Source: Dendrobium chrysotoxum
Lineage: Eukaryota; Streptophyta; Magnoliopsida; Asparagales; Orchidaceae
Direction of reading: 5' to 3'
Length of the DNA stretch: 64,000 bases
Assembly (NCBI GenBank): GCA_019925795.1
Contig: CM034310.1
Span: 17,628,764-17,692,763, forward strand
The translations under genes were made by a program, and so were the position numbers. Shown here one piece after another: positions 1 to 12,189 of this stretch; the stretch's first letter is position 1; each line of letters begins with the position of its first letter. Below the pieces are notes generated by a model that was given only the letters and a program-made list of their open reading frames with translations, ran no database searches and was not told the DNA's origin.

Positions 1-540
1 ATTTTTAAATCATATTTGCACAGAAGCTCAAAAATGATTCGTTGATCTTGAAGGTGATCTCCATAGATCTTACTTTTGACAACTAAATCATCCACATAGC
101 ATTCAAATTGATCGTGTATCATCTCATCAAAGATAATATTCATAGCATGTTGATAGCTAGCCCCGACATTCTTGAGACCGAAGGGCTTCACCTTGTAATA
201 AAATACACCTATCGGTGTATGAAATGCAGTAAAATTCTCATCCTCTGGGTCCATCTTTATTTATTATAACCAGATGAACCATCCATGAAGGAAAAAATGC
301 TATGGGATGAAGCTATATCCACCATAAGCTCAGGGATAGGAAGAGGGAAATCATCTCTAGGGCATGCCTTATTTAAATCACGAAAATCAATACAGACATG
401 AATCTGTCCACTCTTCTTTTGGACTGGGATAATATTGGCAAGCCAAGTGGGATACTTCTCTTTACGGATAAATCTAGCTTCTATAAGCTTTTTAGTTTTA
501 GCGATCACCTGCTGTTCAATTTTGAACCTCATCCTACGAG
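1..540 (-). pseudogene. Gypsy A reverse transcriptase (5' part of domain, cut by window edge)
   Basis: RNA-directed DNA polymerase of a Ty3/gypsy polyprotein. Frame 257-532 carries FRDLNKACPRDDF and FMDGSSGYNK. A one-base deletion near 254 (family text GYNQIKM) moves the rest, 1-250, to another frame, which reads GVFYYKVKPFGLKN and then CYVDDLVVKS. The catalytic YVDD box is therefore still intact, unlike in gypsy B. The domain runs off the left edge just after the YVDD region. It is not translatable as one frame. Confidence 0.85.
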
Positions 541-1004
541 GTGATTGCTTAAAAGGGACTGCATCAGGCTTGATAGTTTGTGGGCTACTACCTCTGGATT
601 TAAACCAAGCATCTCAGTGTAATTCTAGTTAAAGTAGTCTCTAAATTCTGATAGTAGCTTGATATATTCTTGAGCCTCTGAGTTAGATAATAAGGCATTA
701 TAAAAGGTAGGCGTAGGATCTGATTCAGTGCCAAAATTAACCTCACACAGTTCATCCATAGCAGAAGTGATGCCCTTTTCAAACTCACGTGGAGCATCAA
801 GTACTCTGTCCTCAACATCTTCTGGGTCTTCTTCATCGGTAAGAGAAACAACTGGATATGAATGAGAGACGCCACAAATGCTGGCATGAGTAGACTGACC
901 CTTCTCAACATAACCCAAGCCTTACTGTGTTTGAGGTATGTCAGTTCACCAAATACGGGCTTGCTATAGAGCTCATTCATCAGACCAAGTCGAAGGAATG
1001 ACAC
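541..1004 (-). pseudogene. Gypsy A protease-RT linker
   Basis: This is the acidic linker that precedes RT in Tat-type polyproteins. Frame 625-918 reads VNFGTESDPTPTFYNALL and then LLSEFRDYF, and 541-620 carries YTEMLGLNPEVVAHKL. Gypsy B has the same arrangement (EEDPRLIFISSLLNEDE, YEEMHGLSLDIAIHKL at 49634-49864). The overlapping frame 600-1004 is a shadow. Function is unknown; it is probably a spacer processed with pol. Confidence 0.65.
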
Positions 1005-1686
1005 ATCGCTCTATGTAGCCTTCCACCATAGGGGAAAAGTAATGAGGGATATTTATAATCTCCTCACCCATAGCGGTCTCCATAAGACCCTGACTCTAAG
1101 GACCCAGTGGGGCACCTACACTATAGGATAAGGAGGCTCACTCACTAGATCGCGGTGGCACGAAGGATTTATACAATTGAGGTACAGAAGGCTTGCTAGT
1201 CTGTAACGAGCCACAAACACTAGTGGAAGGGGTAACAAAAGATTTTTGATGAGATTCTTTGACTCTTATACCGCACATCTGACGGGAGGAAGATTATTTA
1301 TTAGTAGCCTGATGTCAGAAGTCCCCTTCCTCGTCTGAGCTACTATCAATAACCAAATCACCCTCAGGTATCAGGTACCTATGAAAGGTAGGGAATGAAC
1401 TATAGTTAGCAGAACTCAGGGCTGGGGAAGGGACTAAATGTTGAGGGATGTCGATCCTCTCATCATCTGAAGAGTCAAACTTGACAGTCAAAGAGGAAGT
1501 GTACAAATACGAGGGAGAAAAAATTTGAGTGTCGTAGTTTCGTGGTGAGTGAGTTGACTCTCTACCTCTACCTCATCCTCCCCTATCTCTACTAGGGCGA
1601 ATGTCATGCCCAACTGCAAACTGGAAGGGAACTCCATCAGAATATGCAGCAGAAATATCTGCCTCAATACTAACATGTGATGGACC

Positions 1687-2295
1687 CTATACTGGTGGTT
1701 GTATAGGACCCTGTACAGGTGACTGCGTAGGCCCCTGTATAATACTAGCAGGTACAACTGATGACTGGGTAGGAGGAGATCTACAAATCTTTCGAGGCAT
1801 GTAATACTCAGCATCTTCATAAATAGAGACATCATGTACGACAAAGGGTTGAGTATCCCCAAGAATGGAATACTTGACCTCATTCCTCATATACTTCATA
1901 CCTTGGTGTAAGGTAGAGGCCACCATTCTGTATTCATGAAGCCAAGGCCTTCCGAAGAGAGCCCTATATGAAGTATCTGCTTCGATAACATGAAACTTCG
2001 CCTTAGTTAGGAAACTTCCAAACTTCAAAGGCAGGGTGATAGACCCTAGAGCCTACTGGCCTTGGTCATTGAAGCCTTTCAACATGATCTTGTCAAAAGT
2101 GAGCTTCAGATAACCTAGGGAGAGGCTCTTCAATGTTTCAAAGCTAAGGATGTTAATTGAAGCCCCTTGGTCAATGAGGACCCTGTTCAACTCATAACCA
2201 TTGACTTCAGCTGTGACATATAAGGCACGATTGTGATCAAAAGTCCCTAAGAGAAGATCTCGATCTAAAAAGGTAATACATAGTATCTCTCTCAA
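1687..2295 (-). pseudogene. Gypsy A aspartic protease and flanking conserved block
   Basis: Retropepsin-like protease of the polyprotein. Frame 2053-2295 holds the flap-side text ELNRVLIDQGASINILS. The active-site triad reads D-Q-G instead of the usual D-S/T-G, so the central residue is changed. Frame 1687-2028 carries the block KAKFHVIEADTSYRALFGRP then WLHEYRMVASTLHQ, found just after protease in Tat/Ogre elements. The two frames are separated by a stop. Gypsy B has the equivalent with D-L-G (48137-48765). Confidence 0.75.
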
Positions 2296-2343
2296 ATAGC
2301 ATGCATCCTTGATAGACTTAGAAGCAAAGAAAGCTTGATAGGA

Positions 2344-2965
2344 CTATGGCTCCAGCAACGCTTTCACCAGGGTCTCTCTCAAGTCAGGATACATCATTAA
2401 AGCATCATAGATACTGAGGAGGGAAGAAATTTTTCTTAGATGAGCCAACATATTATAATCAATCTCCAGCTGAGGGCCCTTCCCTTTCTCCTTAGACGGA
2501 TCATAGGAGGAAGGGATAGGATCATCCTGGTGGATAATAATATTTTTATCTATTTTTTTTTGTATTCTTAGCCAGCCTAGGTGGAAGGACCTTCTCTGAA
2601 TGTAAGTGAACTTCATGTATTGAGTCATCCTCAACAGGAGATTCACTTGGTTTAGTGGCGATGGCTTACGCTAGCTCTAACGAAAGTCACTAGAGTTGGT
2701 TCTCAGATTTATCCCCTGAATCCATGTAACAACCACCCTCTGGAATAGTAAAGACAGGTTCTTTATCACACTCAGACTCATCTTCAAATACAGGATCATT
2801 CACATTACAAGAAATAAGTAAAATATCAGAAGAGCGAGTGCTAAAAGAAGTAAAATCAGAAGAAACAGAATACCAGAAGTAGTCAGAATCACCTTCTTCT
2901 ATTTTTTCATCATCAGTCGAAGGGAGAATGAAATCCTTCAGCATAAGTGCTTGAAGGCATCCCAT
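2344..2965 (-). pseudogene. Gypsy A gag-protease spacer region
   Basis: Two frames, 2344-2646 and 2690-2965, cover the stretch between gag and protease. The first contains LEIDYNMLAHLRKISSLLSI and YDALMMYPDLRETLVKALLE. The same phrase occurs in gypsy B at 48056-48160 (VDYSVLAQHRKLPAKLSIYN), which supports it as real coding sequence. The second frame is acidic and serine-rich and has no recognised domain. Stops break the region. Confidence 0.6.
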
Positions 2966-3359
2966 CTTTCCCTCAGAAGTTATAATAATCTTTTCTCTTT
3001 CATATATTTTCTTATTACATGAATAAGAAGAAAAGAAATGTGCTAAGTAGGCACTACAATAGATGAAGAAAAAGAAAAAGGTGCTGGCAAAGTAACTGGG
3101 TGGAAACTATTGACTTGGCCTGGGAAGGCCTCCTCTAAACTACCAGGGAACTCTGAACTACTTGCTTGATCATCTGCTTTATCTTTTGAGAGAGTGCTAG
3201 CTGTCACTCTCCCTCAGAACCATTGGGTGATTTGCTACCTCTGCTCTGACTATCACTCTGACAGTCACTAGAACCTGAAATCATCTGAACTATCTGAGTA
3301 GTCTTACCTTTGGGATGCACCAAATCACTATCCTGAAGATGGATATGCCCACTAGCCAT

Positions 3360-4300
3360 GAGTCTCTAAACTCTATCCTTGAACATGTAGCAGTCTTCTA
3401 AGATATGCTTGATATGTCTGTGAAAGGAACAATAGAGTAGGTAGTCTGTCTGTCCCTCCTCTTCAACTCTAATATTGTTCGGGAATGTTAAGATGTTCAT
3501 TTTAACAAGAAACTTGAAAATCTTTTTTACACTCTCCCTCTTAAAGAGGTATTCCATGCTAAGCTTCTCCTATAGGTACTGTTGACTCTCTGGAGTCCTA
3601 CAGGAGGGTCTACGCTGCACTGCTGATTGACCAGGTGTATAAGATTGCTAAGGTGGTACTAAACTTAATAAGGGCTTGTTGCCCTTATCTGATGGCCCAT
3701 AGGTACTGTATACCTCCCCTCTCCTAGGTTGAGGTGCCCCTAAAAACTCCTACCGCTGAGGTCTACAAGAAGGTTGACTCTCAATCTTAGGAGGGAATAC
3801 ATCGGGTATGCTGTCTTGTAAACTGATTACTTTAGTTAATAACTTCTGAAAGGTTCTAATGCTGAAACCCTTCAGGTAAGGTGCTATAAGGCCATCTATA
3901 TTCTTCAACAGAATTTCTACTACATGCTGCTCCTATTACTTGGGCTCACACTGTAAACTGAGGTTCATTCCTCTGACTCTGTAATCGGGTTGAGTCTCAC
4001 GCAGATGTTGTCTGGCCATAACTAACTCCCCAACTATAACTCGATGATCTGCACTGACAAATCTCTACACAAATAATTGCTCTAACTCTACGTAGGTGCA
4101 TACTGAATCATTGGGGAGGTCAGTGTACCAAGAAAAGGCCACCCCAACTAAACTACTGACAAAGAGTCTCAACATCAGAGCATCATTCCCTCCTATGTTG
4201 TAACAGATGGCTCGGTACTGAGCCACATGCTGCCTTGGGTTCCCAAACCCATCAAAAACTCTGAACCTAGGAGAAATAAAACCAGGGGAGTAGGGCTCAT
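3360..4300 (-). pseudogene. Gypsy A gag core with a C-H-H-C finger-like motif
   Basis: Capsid-type gag. Around 4080-4240 the minus strand reads YNIGGNDALMLRLFVSSLVG and FSWYTDLPND, the classic retrotransposon-gag pattern (domain family Retrotrans_gag). At about 3366-3557 the text YCSFHRHIKHILEDCYMFKD resembles the C-x2-H-x4-H-x4-C segment that ends gag in Tat/Ogre elements. In-frame stops sit at positions that are Gln in the consensus, for example TAG at 4065-4067 (family text FVQRF) and the TAA-TAG pair at 3933-3938. Confidence 0.75.
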
Positions 4301-4479
4301 GCTCGTACTCTACTGGGTAAGGATGCCCCCGTCTAACTACCTCTCTAGACTTCCTGAAGGAAATGGCCTGCTTGACCTTCTATTCTATCAAATCCTGAAT
4401 CTTTCCTGCTGATAACTGAGCTGACTGACTTTGAACTGGGGTAGTAAAAGTAGCTACTGTAGGTGCTACGGGGACTGCT

Positions 4480-6387
4480 CTCTAGACCCTATCCACTGTT
4501 ATGGGGTCTGGTGCTACTGGTGGTATTGTTGGCATATCCCTAGATGCAGTGGCAGTACCTACGCCCATCATCTGGGGCATTGCCCCTAAGGCTATCAAAT
4601 GAGCGATCATCACCACCATGGCTATGGCCATCTCTGCCATCTGAGTTTGTAGGTGTAGAACTGTAGCCTCTATATCAACTGACCTGGGAGATCTACCCAC
4701 CTCGGGCTCTCCCTACTCATCATCATCATATGGTTTTCTCTACTCATTCGAGTGGCCTTGTCTAGTAATCACACACACTCAGTGCACCGGTACATCTCCA
4801 TCTAACTCCTCGAGTGTGTCATCCTCAGAGAGAGTTTAACAAAAGCCTTATATATATGGACCCATAGGGGAAGAGACCCTATGGAGGCTAGGAGTAGGAA
4901 CTTACTCCACCTGGTCTGGTGAACTATTGGGGGGAACAACATCATCCATATCTGCCACCATATCACAGACCATCTAGACTGCCTCTGATCTGGAAGGAAT
5001 AACTATCTTTAGCTATCCAACTGCCTGAACTGGCTATATTGCCTCGACAGGAGAGTCTGCCTGTCATCATCTCCACACCCATATACTGTGACGGGACCCG
5101 ATAAGGGCAACTAGCTGTTGAGGGGCTACCACAACTGAATTGAGCTGGGGTCTAGGAGGCTCAAACTGCTATCTCTGTCCCTAACAATGTGGACATCATC
5201 TATTAGTAGGAGCAACTATCTGTGGTCTAACTAACAAAACTGAATTGACATGCTGCATGGCTGGCTATCCTCTCTGCCACCTGTATCTCTGCCTCAAAGT
5301 CTACCGCTACAACTGAATGGATGCCTAAGAAATCTGATGGAGTAACCTCTCCTGACTTATATGCCATCGACCCAATACTAAACAGATAATGCTTCAAATC
5401 CTCTAAGAGAGGGCTCGAGCAGCATCATCCCTGGGGACCCTAGTGCGTGGTAAAGTAGTAGTAACAGGAGGGGCTGTCGTGATGCGAGCGACATCCTCCA
5501 CATCACCACTATGTGCCAGAGGAGAGAAGCATCCTCCTTGGATTGTTTCTATCTCAGGTGCTACTATGATATCCGTGGTAGGTGTAACTAGAACTGGGCA
5601 TGGCTCCCGATGCAAGGGAATTACCCTCCTCTAAACTGGCTTCTACTGAGCCACTGCCTCTACCATCCACTATTTATCTTCCTCAGATGTAGCTAACCGA
5701 AGTCTTCTATTTCTATTCCTCTGAGCCCTTCTCCCAAGGTTGGAGGTGGAGGACAAAGGTATATTTAAACCCATTACCTGAGGACAGGGGGAACAGAGAC
5801 TACAGGAAGCACCGGGGTCAGCTCGAGAGTCTCAGGGTGAGAGAGTCGAGCAAAAACAAAAATCTGATGGGAAGAAAGAGAAGGATTCTCGGTCTGGGCA
5901 CCCCTCTTTCTAGAGGAAGAGGAAGAGAGGGAAACCTAAACACGAGCTACCACTATTAGAACAGCAGGAGAAGTAACTATTGGCTGCAGGCGCTGAAGAG
6001 CCGGAGCAGCCTGAACAATAGGTACGACAGGCACTAATCACCTATCTGTTGGATGAGTAGGCTAAACAGAGAGTGGTCTAGGCACTGGCTGCCTAACCAC
6101 CAGGTGCGCTGGTTGCACATGAATGGGAGTGGGACGAGCAGGTGCCCAGGCGGTCCGCTAAGCAACTGGACGTCCAAAGGGTCGCATGGCTGCACGACCT
6201 CTCCTCTGGGGAGGAGAAAAGATAGCAGCCTTAGCAGGGGTCGACCCGCCAAAAGTGACGAAGGCCGATTCAGTGAAGGAACCAAAAGTGATTCCTCTAG
6301 CATGAGGACTGATTAGTAGGGCTCAGTGAGTGTCACCCACTCGTCCGAATTGAAGTTAAAAGTAACAGAAGGAATAAAGGGAGCCAT
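4480..6387 (-). pseudogene. Gypsy A leader / gag N-terminal region, proline-rich
   Basis: An ATG at 6387 (minus) opens the text MAPFIPSVTFNFNSDEWVTL, 274 bases after the presumed primer site. Downstream the region is rich in Pro, Ser, Thr and Val in shifting frames. Near 4600-4690 there is a heptad-like stretch (VLHLQTQMAEMAIAMV) just ahead of the gag core. Gypsy B has a coiled-coil-like stretch in the same place (DEKIARMEKKMK near 45890). Several frameshifts and stops prevent one clean reading. The MAPF frame may be a separate upstream ORF, as known in Ogre. Confidence 0.45.
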
Positions 6388-6660
6388 GGCACTATCTGTC
6401 AATCAAAAGAATAAGAGAAATTGAAATGATTAGTAAGAGATAACATCATGAGAAGAAGGAATGATGGATAAGGGACAGAATGACCTAGAAGGCCAAAGGA
6501 ATAGAAGAAAACTAGGGAGAACCCTAGCTAAGAAGAAAAAACTATCCTAACTAAGGAAGGATCCTAACTAAGAGTGGGATGGGCCTAATCTAAGGAGTAG
6601 AAATCCCAGAGTACACATAAGAAAGAATAATATATAATCCAAAGATGGAGAGAGAAACTT

Positions 6661-6678
6661 GTCCCACCATGGTTGCCA
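6661..6678 (-). other. Gypsy A candidate primer-binding site
   Basis: On the minus strand TGGCAACCATGGTGGGAC follows a run ending CAGATTTC and lies just past the LTR. TGG start, length and position fit a tRNA-primer site. It looks like a TGGCGACC-type site after CG-to-CA decay. The gypsy B counterpart near 44600 starts TGGATTCCAATATCC and shares the following AAGTTT. The primer tRNA identity is not resolved. Confidence 0.45.
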
Positions 6679-7079
6679 GAAATCTGTGGACCTCTAAAAG
6701 GGATCTGCGGCTATAGAGTATAGTGGGTATATGACCGCCCCACCCTGACAGATAAAAAAGATTATAGGCCTCCACACTCTTTACAAGTAGGCCAATGGGA
6801 GGGCAGATTAGATCCTACATAAGATCAACCATTGAGGATAACGACTCTCGCTAGTGCACCCTGATGGGTGATAACATATACGATCTGATCGGAACAACGA
6901 GTTTCTCCTACCTGATACATCAGCTCGAGTGGGGTTTATTTAATAGTGGGATTCAATTTCCCATGGGAGCATGCACCCACGGTCAATTACATCTTAGGCC
7001 TAGGGCTCAGGATGACTCTCGATTAAGGATTCAACATTATTCTTCCTAAATTGGGATTAGCACATAGGGAGGAGACTAA

Positions 7080-9580
7080 GAAGTCCTACTCAAAGGGTAG
7101 GAAAGGGTTCAACTGAGCTTAGACAACACATACAGCCCACACCAGAATTCAGAGGGATTAAGGTAGTGAGAAGAAACTAGAGAAAAAGAAAATCATGCAC
7201 TCAAAAGTATACATGAGAAAAGGATGGAGGTGGCGTCATCCATGTGATACGGATAGGTAGGATTTATAGTCTCTAAAAGAAAGATCACTTGTCTACCGAT
7301 GAGGCATACCACGAGACACTGCTAGTAGTAGCCTTGAATCCTAAATCTAGTGGGCTTAGTGTTCTACAATACTAACACCCGTGTCCTAACTAATGCAATG
7401 CAAAACCTAGACTTACCCCAACCTGGATTGGGGAGCTAGCTAACCACCTAGTCAATATAAAACCATGAGTCTAGTCATTTTTATGAAGGAGTTGTAGGGA
7501 GGCTTAAGGCTCCTGAGAAGTGGGGCCGACATCTAGAGATTGTCTTAAGTGGTCCCTTTATTTATGTAGGGTGTGAATGCTAAAGCAAATACAATTAAAG
7601 TTTTAGACTCATTTTTTTAAAGTCAATTTTTAATGCAATGCATGCTGATTGACTCAATTTTTTGAAATGTATATGAAGAAGTTTTAAAATAGGTTTTACC
7701 CTGAGGTGCATAGACTCCCCTTGATAAATCTGTACCCTCATAGGCCAGGTGGTCTACCAAAACCCTTAGGCGGGGAGCGACCTAACAAATGGAAAGAAGA
7801 AGCAACAATTATGTTATGAGAACTCCCGGCGGTCCCAAGCTTACTTCTTAAGAGCATTAGAGTTTCTATGTTATCTTAAAAATTTTATTTTTAATTTAAG
7901 TAGAAGAATTTTTTGCGTGTCCTTATGAGCCTCCGATCGAATCCAGGCTAAAACAAAAGTGACACATAAATGCCCATTATTACAAACCTGGGTCTATGGA
8001 AAGTAAAGTGGTCGGGCACCACTGACAATAACCCAAACTTCTAATCCTAGAACAGACGCAAGTGAGTTTGAGTGGGATATTTTTGTCTTCAACCCCTCGG
8101 TCTTCTCTTCTTCAGACTTCTCCTCCTTGGACTTATCCTCCTTTGACTCCTTGGATTCATCGTAGTTGGATATCCAAATGAAAATACACTACCCCTAAAA
8201 AGGGGTGTTATCTTTCCTTTTAGGATACTTAAAAGTCATCCTAACTTGATCTTCCAAACGGAAGAAGACTATCCCTCTTGAGGATGCCTTCCTCTTTTGG
8301 AATTCAAGTTGGATGTGAATATTCCAACTCAAAGATTCACTTTCACAACTCCATAATATTACAAATGAATTTACATTAATGAAAGCGGGACATTCAAGAC
8401 TCTCTTGCAAGGTTATCCTAAGCAATTAAATATCAAATCAATCCCAAACAGTTATATATATATGAAATAAAATACTCATTGCCAGCCACACTTGGCCATG
8501 CTCTTATTTATTTGAGGGCTAAGCATCTGGAGCACCTGTAGAAATTATAATTATGACTTATTTTTAGCCATCATTTATTTGAGGGGGCTTTAAGAAATTT
8601 CTGAAGCACCTGCACAAAACATTGTTAGTCTTAAATCATGATTATCTTACCCTCCCCCTCTTTTATTAGCGCTGCATGAGCATGGCCACCTACAACAGAC
8701 CTTGTTAGTATCAATGCTCATTCCTAACCTATGGGTAACTATCGCACACTCACATTCATCCCCAAAGTGTAGTAAAAGTAAGAAAACACATCAAACAATT
8801 CTTCGATCACAGCATGCAGTGAAAACATAGAAAACTCAGCACATAATAATAAAGTAAACACCAGCCTAGCCTAGAACTATAAGTGATGCCCTAGCAAATA
8901 ATTCTATGGGTGTGTAGAAGGCAGTGTAGTTAGGGTTGATCTTAAGCTGGGTAATTGATTGAAGTTATTAAGTGTTCTAGTTTGTTGAAGGTTGGGGGCA
9001 GAGGTTTAGGTTTGATTTTAAATATTAATGCATTAATGATTAAATCAAATATATTTTAATGGTTAGGTGATTACTACCTTTGTTTCTCACTGAGGCCATG
9101 AAGTTTATTTCACCTTCCTTGGGGCTAAGTTAATAGCCTCGTAGGCCTGGGTTACCTAGTAACAATCGGGGTTGATTAAGTTAATTTAATTGGTTAGAAA
9201 TTAAAAGAATACATGTGTTAAATGATTTATTATTAGGTTAGCAGGTTAACTTGAAGCTTAAAGTGATGTTATATGAAGTTTAGGTTGAGTTAATGAATTT
9301 TAGAAGGTTCGGAGTTACCCTACCCGCTAAGTCAAAGGGGGCAAAAGTTGACTTTTTAATTAAGAGTGATTTATGAATAGTTAGCATTTTTTATAAAGTA
9401 ATAAACCTTAACCCGATCAGTTAGACTATAAGCAAACTCAATTTGGAATTTTCTACATTAAGTTATGAATTTTTGAAGTTTTGACCTCATTTTTTACTTA
9501 AGTTTGACCGGATTGTTGACTTTTTGATTTAAGATGATTTCTAAAATCTTAATATTTTTAATAAATACTAGATTGTAATA
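7080..9580 (-). other. Interior of gypsy A LTR, no gene seen
   Basis: AT-rich, stop-dense sequence in all frames. Short open frames such as 8195-8425 have no recognisable domain. I see only degenerate repeats and treat it as LTR U3/R material. Confidence 0.5.
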
Positions 9581-10809
9581 TGAGTTGAATGCCTTCTAAT
9601 TTGCCCAATTTGGATTTTTTTGGAATTAGTTATGAATTTTTAAAGTTTGGGCATTCAATGAATTATTAAAACCATTTAATTAAGGGCTATTTTAGGGGTT
9701 TTGATCCAAATCAGCTCCAAACCTTTTCGAATCACCCCCAAAGGTCAGGAATGACCCAAGGAGATGTTTCCAAGTGTTTGGGGAAAATTTAGAATTTTTA
9801 ATAATTTTTAATTATTTAATTTATTTTAAAAGGTTATTTTTAATCAAAATTAAATTAAGGTTTAAATTAAAGTACAATTATGGTGGTTTTAATTTTTTGA
9901 GATTAAGGATTAAATTTTGGAGAGCTTGATATATTATGAATAATTTTTGGATTTAATTTAGAATTATTAGAATTTTTTGAAGTTGTCAGATCCTATTTAA
10001 AGGGGAAATTAGGGTTTATTAATTAAGGGATTTAAAGAGCACTAAAAATTCCTAGAAAATTCTGGGAGGTTTAGGGTGTCATTAAGTTTATGTGTTTCAA
10101 GTTTCAAGTCAATCTAGGATCTATCCTAGCTCCTAAAATTTTTCTAAGTTCACTAGACGTGTCCTTAATTATTGTCCTTAGGGTGTCACTATGTTAAGTA
10201 GGTTTTAAATCAATGTTTGAAACTAACCCTTGAGGAAACATAAGGGAAATGCAATAAACATAAGCACACCAAGTTTTTAGATCTAGGAGGGCCTAAGCTA
10301 AGTGTTCGTGTAACCTACACATGCAGGAAGAACTACTAAACACTAATTAAATTGAGATTAACGATATGACTAGTGAATGATTATAGCCCAATCACCCACT
10401 GATCACCTCCCCATGAATGCTATTTATGAACCTAATCTATGTTTAAAATTCCAAAAAATGGATCTCCCACAATAAAGATTTAGTAATCTATGTAATTTTA
10501 AATTAATTTAAAATACATATAAATACATAAATTTTAGAAATTAATGTAATTAAAAATAGATCAATTTATAAAATAAAATAATAATAATCAAAATAATAAT
10601 TAAAGTAATTATAATTAATATAATCACAATAATTTAAAAAATATATATTAGTTTAAAATAATTTTAATTTTAAAATAAAGAGGATAAAAATACGAGCAAT
10701 TTGATATATTATACATATTTTTAGATTTTTAAATAATTTATAATAATTATTTTAAGAAATCTGATTAAAAAAGGTAATTAAAATTAATTTAAAACTAATA
10801 TTTGATTAA

Positions 10810-11650
10810 AAACGACGGCGTCGGCGGGCCACGCGTTAGCTCACGATTGGCCTATTAAAATTGCAGACACGGTCTGCAATCATTGCCAATGATTGTGCCT
10901 CTACATAATCATTGGCAATGATTGTCGCGGTGCTGAAATCGACAGTGGCTCACTTATCCGCGTCAGTAATTGATCCTGGCTGTTGGATCTTCCGTGGTTT
11001 GAATCGACAGACTAGATCGTTCATGACGAGAGCGGTGATCGCATGATCGAGATTCATGATCGATCTAAACCACAGAACGACGGGATCTCCGCCATTGATC
11101 AAGTGATCAACAATGGAGATCTCGCAAGTTCGGACCTAGGGCGAAACTAAAGCCTAAGGGCATTTTTTGTCTCATCCTCGCAATCGACACGATGAAACCA
11201 AATTAAAATTTAAACATCGGTAATATTCATGAAGAGCATTTATATTGTACCAATTGCTTGGTCTAAAATGCACTTATTAAAATGCTATTTAACCCTATAT
11301 TTGTGGACCTAGGGTAAGGGTTTTCGAGAGATCATACCGTCAGATCTTCATAATCTTGGTCTGGTTAAATTTTTAGATTGTCCACCTAGGTTTTTCTAGT
11401 TGGAACCGAGATCAAACGAACTTTGGATCGGGTTGAGGAAGCCTTGGACGAATTCAGAGTCAATGGTGGCCGGAGGCTCACTAGCATGGACTTTGACTAG
11501 TGGATTTGGGTGGAGGAAGGTGGAGGAGGTCCTAGGGAGCTCACACACAAGGGAAGTCGAGTTGGGAGAGCCTAGGGTTAAGTAAAGGATTTAATCCCCT
11601 CTAATGAACCCTAAGGTGTGTATTTAAAGCCTTGGGCCCAAGATCAACGG
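10810..11650 (-). repeat. GC-richer inverted-repeat block within gypsy A LTR
   Basis: Three nested inverted repeats are visible. GCAGAC/GTCTGC lies at 10863-10877. The arms CAATCATTGCCAATGATTG (10877-10895) and AATCATTGGCAATGATTG (10907-10924) are complementary to each other and each nearly palindromic. GATCTCC...TTGATCA pairs with TGATCA...GGAGATC at 11083-11121. The block is GC-richer than its flanks. Gypsy B has a degenerate counterpart at about 56575-56630, at a similar distance from the shared AT-rich landmark. Confidence 0.55.
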
Positions 11651-12050
11651 CCTAGATCTGTCCTAGGGTCGATTAGGAGGGAAAACATGTGGGTTTGGCC
11701 GTGTTTGAATAATAACTCATTAGGAATGATTTTAAATGCTTTAATGGGTCTTAAATTGACTCAAATATGTCAAATTTGACAAAGGAGGACTTGGGTTGAC
11801 CAAGTCAAAGTATGACTTGGTCCACTTAGTCAATTTGACTCAAGAGATGAGTGGATTGAGCCAAGGGAAGGTTTAAATAGATTTGAAATCAAGTGGAAAG
11901 GAGCTAGGGTCAATTTGGGTCAACCCAGGTTGACCCAGGGCCTGGGTCTGGGCTCAGCAGACTTAGTTTGACCCGCTGAACCTTAGGGAGGGGATCCTAG
12001 GGCCTAACTTGGTTAATTTGACCAGTCAATTCTCCTAGCCCTAGTCTAGG

Positions 12051-12175
12051 TGAAAATAAGGTCAACATTAGGAAACAACTATGCAATAATAATAATAACA
12101 ATAGATAACAAAGTGGAGAATCCAATAATATTTATTATCATCAAAATCATAATACTTTGGTCCAGATTTACATCA
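12051..12175 (-). repeat. Copia A 3' LTR, only about 125 bp
   Basis: On the minus strand it begins TGATGTAAATC directly after the polypurine tract AAAAAGGGGGAGAT and ends ATTTTCA. The start contains ATTTTGATGATAAT, homologous to the starts of the copia B and copia C LTRs. The full LTRs of those elements are 1.65-1.9 kb, so this copy keeps only the first hundred bases plus the end. The short 5' LTR of copia B (127 bp) looks alike in structure. Confidence 0.6.
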
Positions 12176-12189
12176 ATCTCCCCCTTTTT
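12176..12189 (-). other. Copia A polypurine tract
   Basis: AAAAAGGGGGAGAT on the minus strand lies immediately 5' of the LTR start TGATG. This is the usual plus-strand primer position and the typical SIRE-type sequence. Confidence 0.8.

Larger units (their letters stand above)
1..12050 (-). mobile_element. Gypsy A: partial Ty3/gypsy (Tat/Ogre-like) retrotransposon
   Basis: Read on the minus strand the order is LTR (6685-12050), primer site (about 6661-6678), a proline-rich leader/gag start (from 6387), gag core (about 3360-4300), protease (2053-2295) and reverse transcriptase (1-540). The element is cut by the left window edge inside RT, so RNase H, integrase and the 3' LTR are not seen. The RT wording (DDFPLPIPELMVD, FMDGSSGYN, CYVDDLVVKS) and the long LTR fit the Tat/Ogre lineage. 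It is decayed by stops and frameshifts. It is related to gypsy B in this window through gag, protease, RT and LTR. Copia A abuts it at 12051. Confidence 0.8.
6685..12050 (-). repeat. Gypsy A 5' LTR, about 5.4 kb
   Basis: This non-coding stretch lies upstream of the primer site. Its reverse complement at about 9590-9790 matches gypsy B LTR sequence at 40960-41170 and 57515-57720: the phrases GGTCATTCCTGACCTTTGG, AAAGGTTTGGAGCTGATTTG, CCCTTAATTAA and TCCAAATTGGGCAAA each have a counterpart in the same order. It contains a GC-richer block with inverted repeats (10810-11650) and a TTGACC/GGTCAA-rich stretch (11750-12030). A TATA-like TATTAAATAAA occurs on the minus strand near 6940. The outer end is set by the copia A junction, so the LTR may originally have been longer. 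Confidence 0.65.

Noticed and set aside
11400..11585. Plus-strand frame of 61 codons in the GC-richer block as an exon
   Set aside because: It lies antisense within the gypsy A LTR. No homology is recognised and no splice structure is evident.
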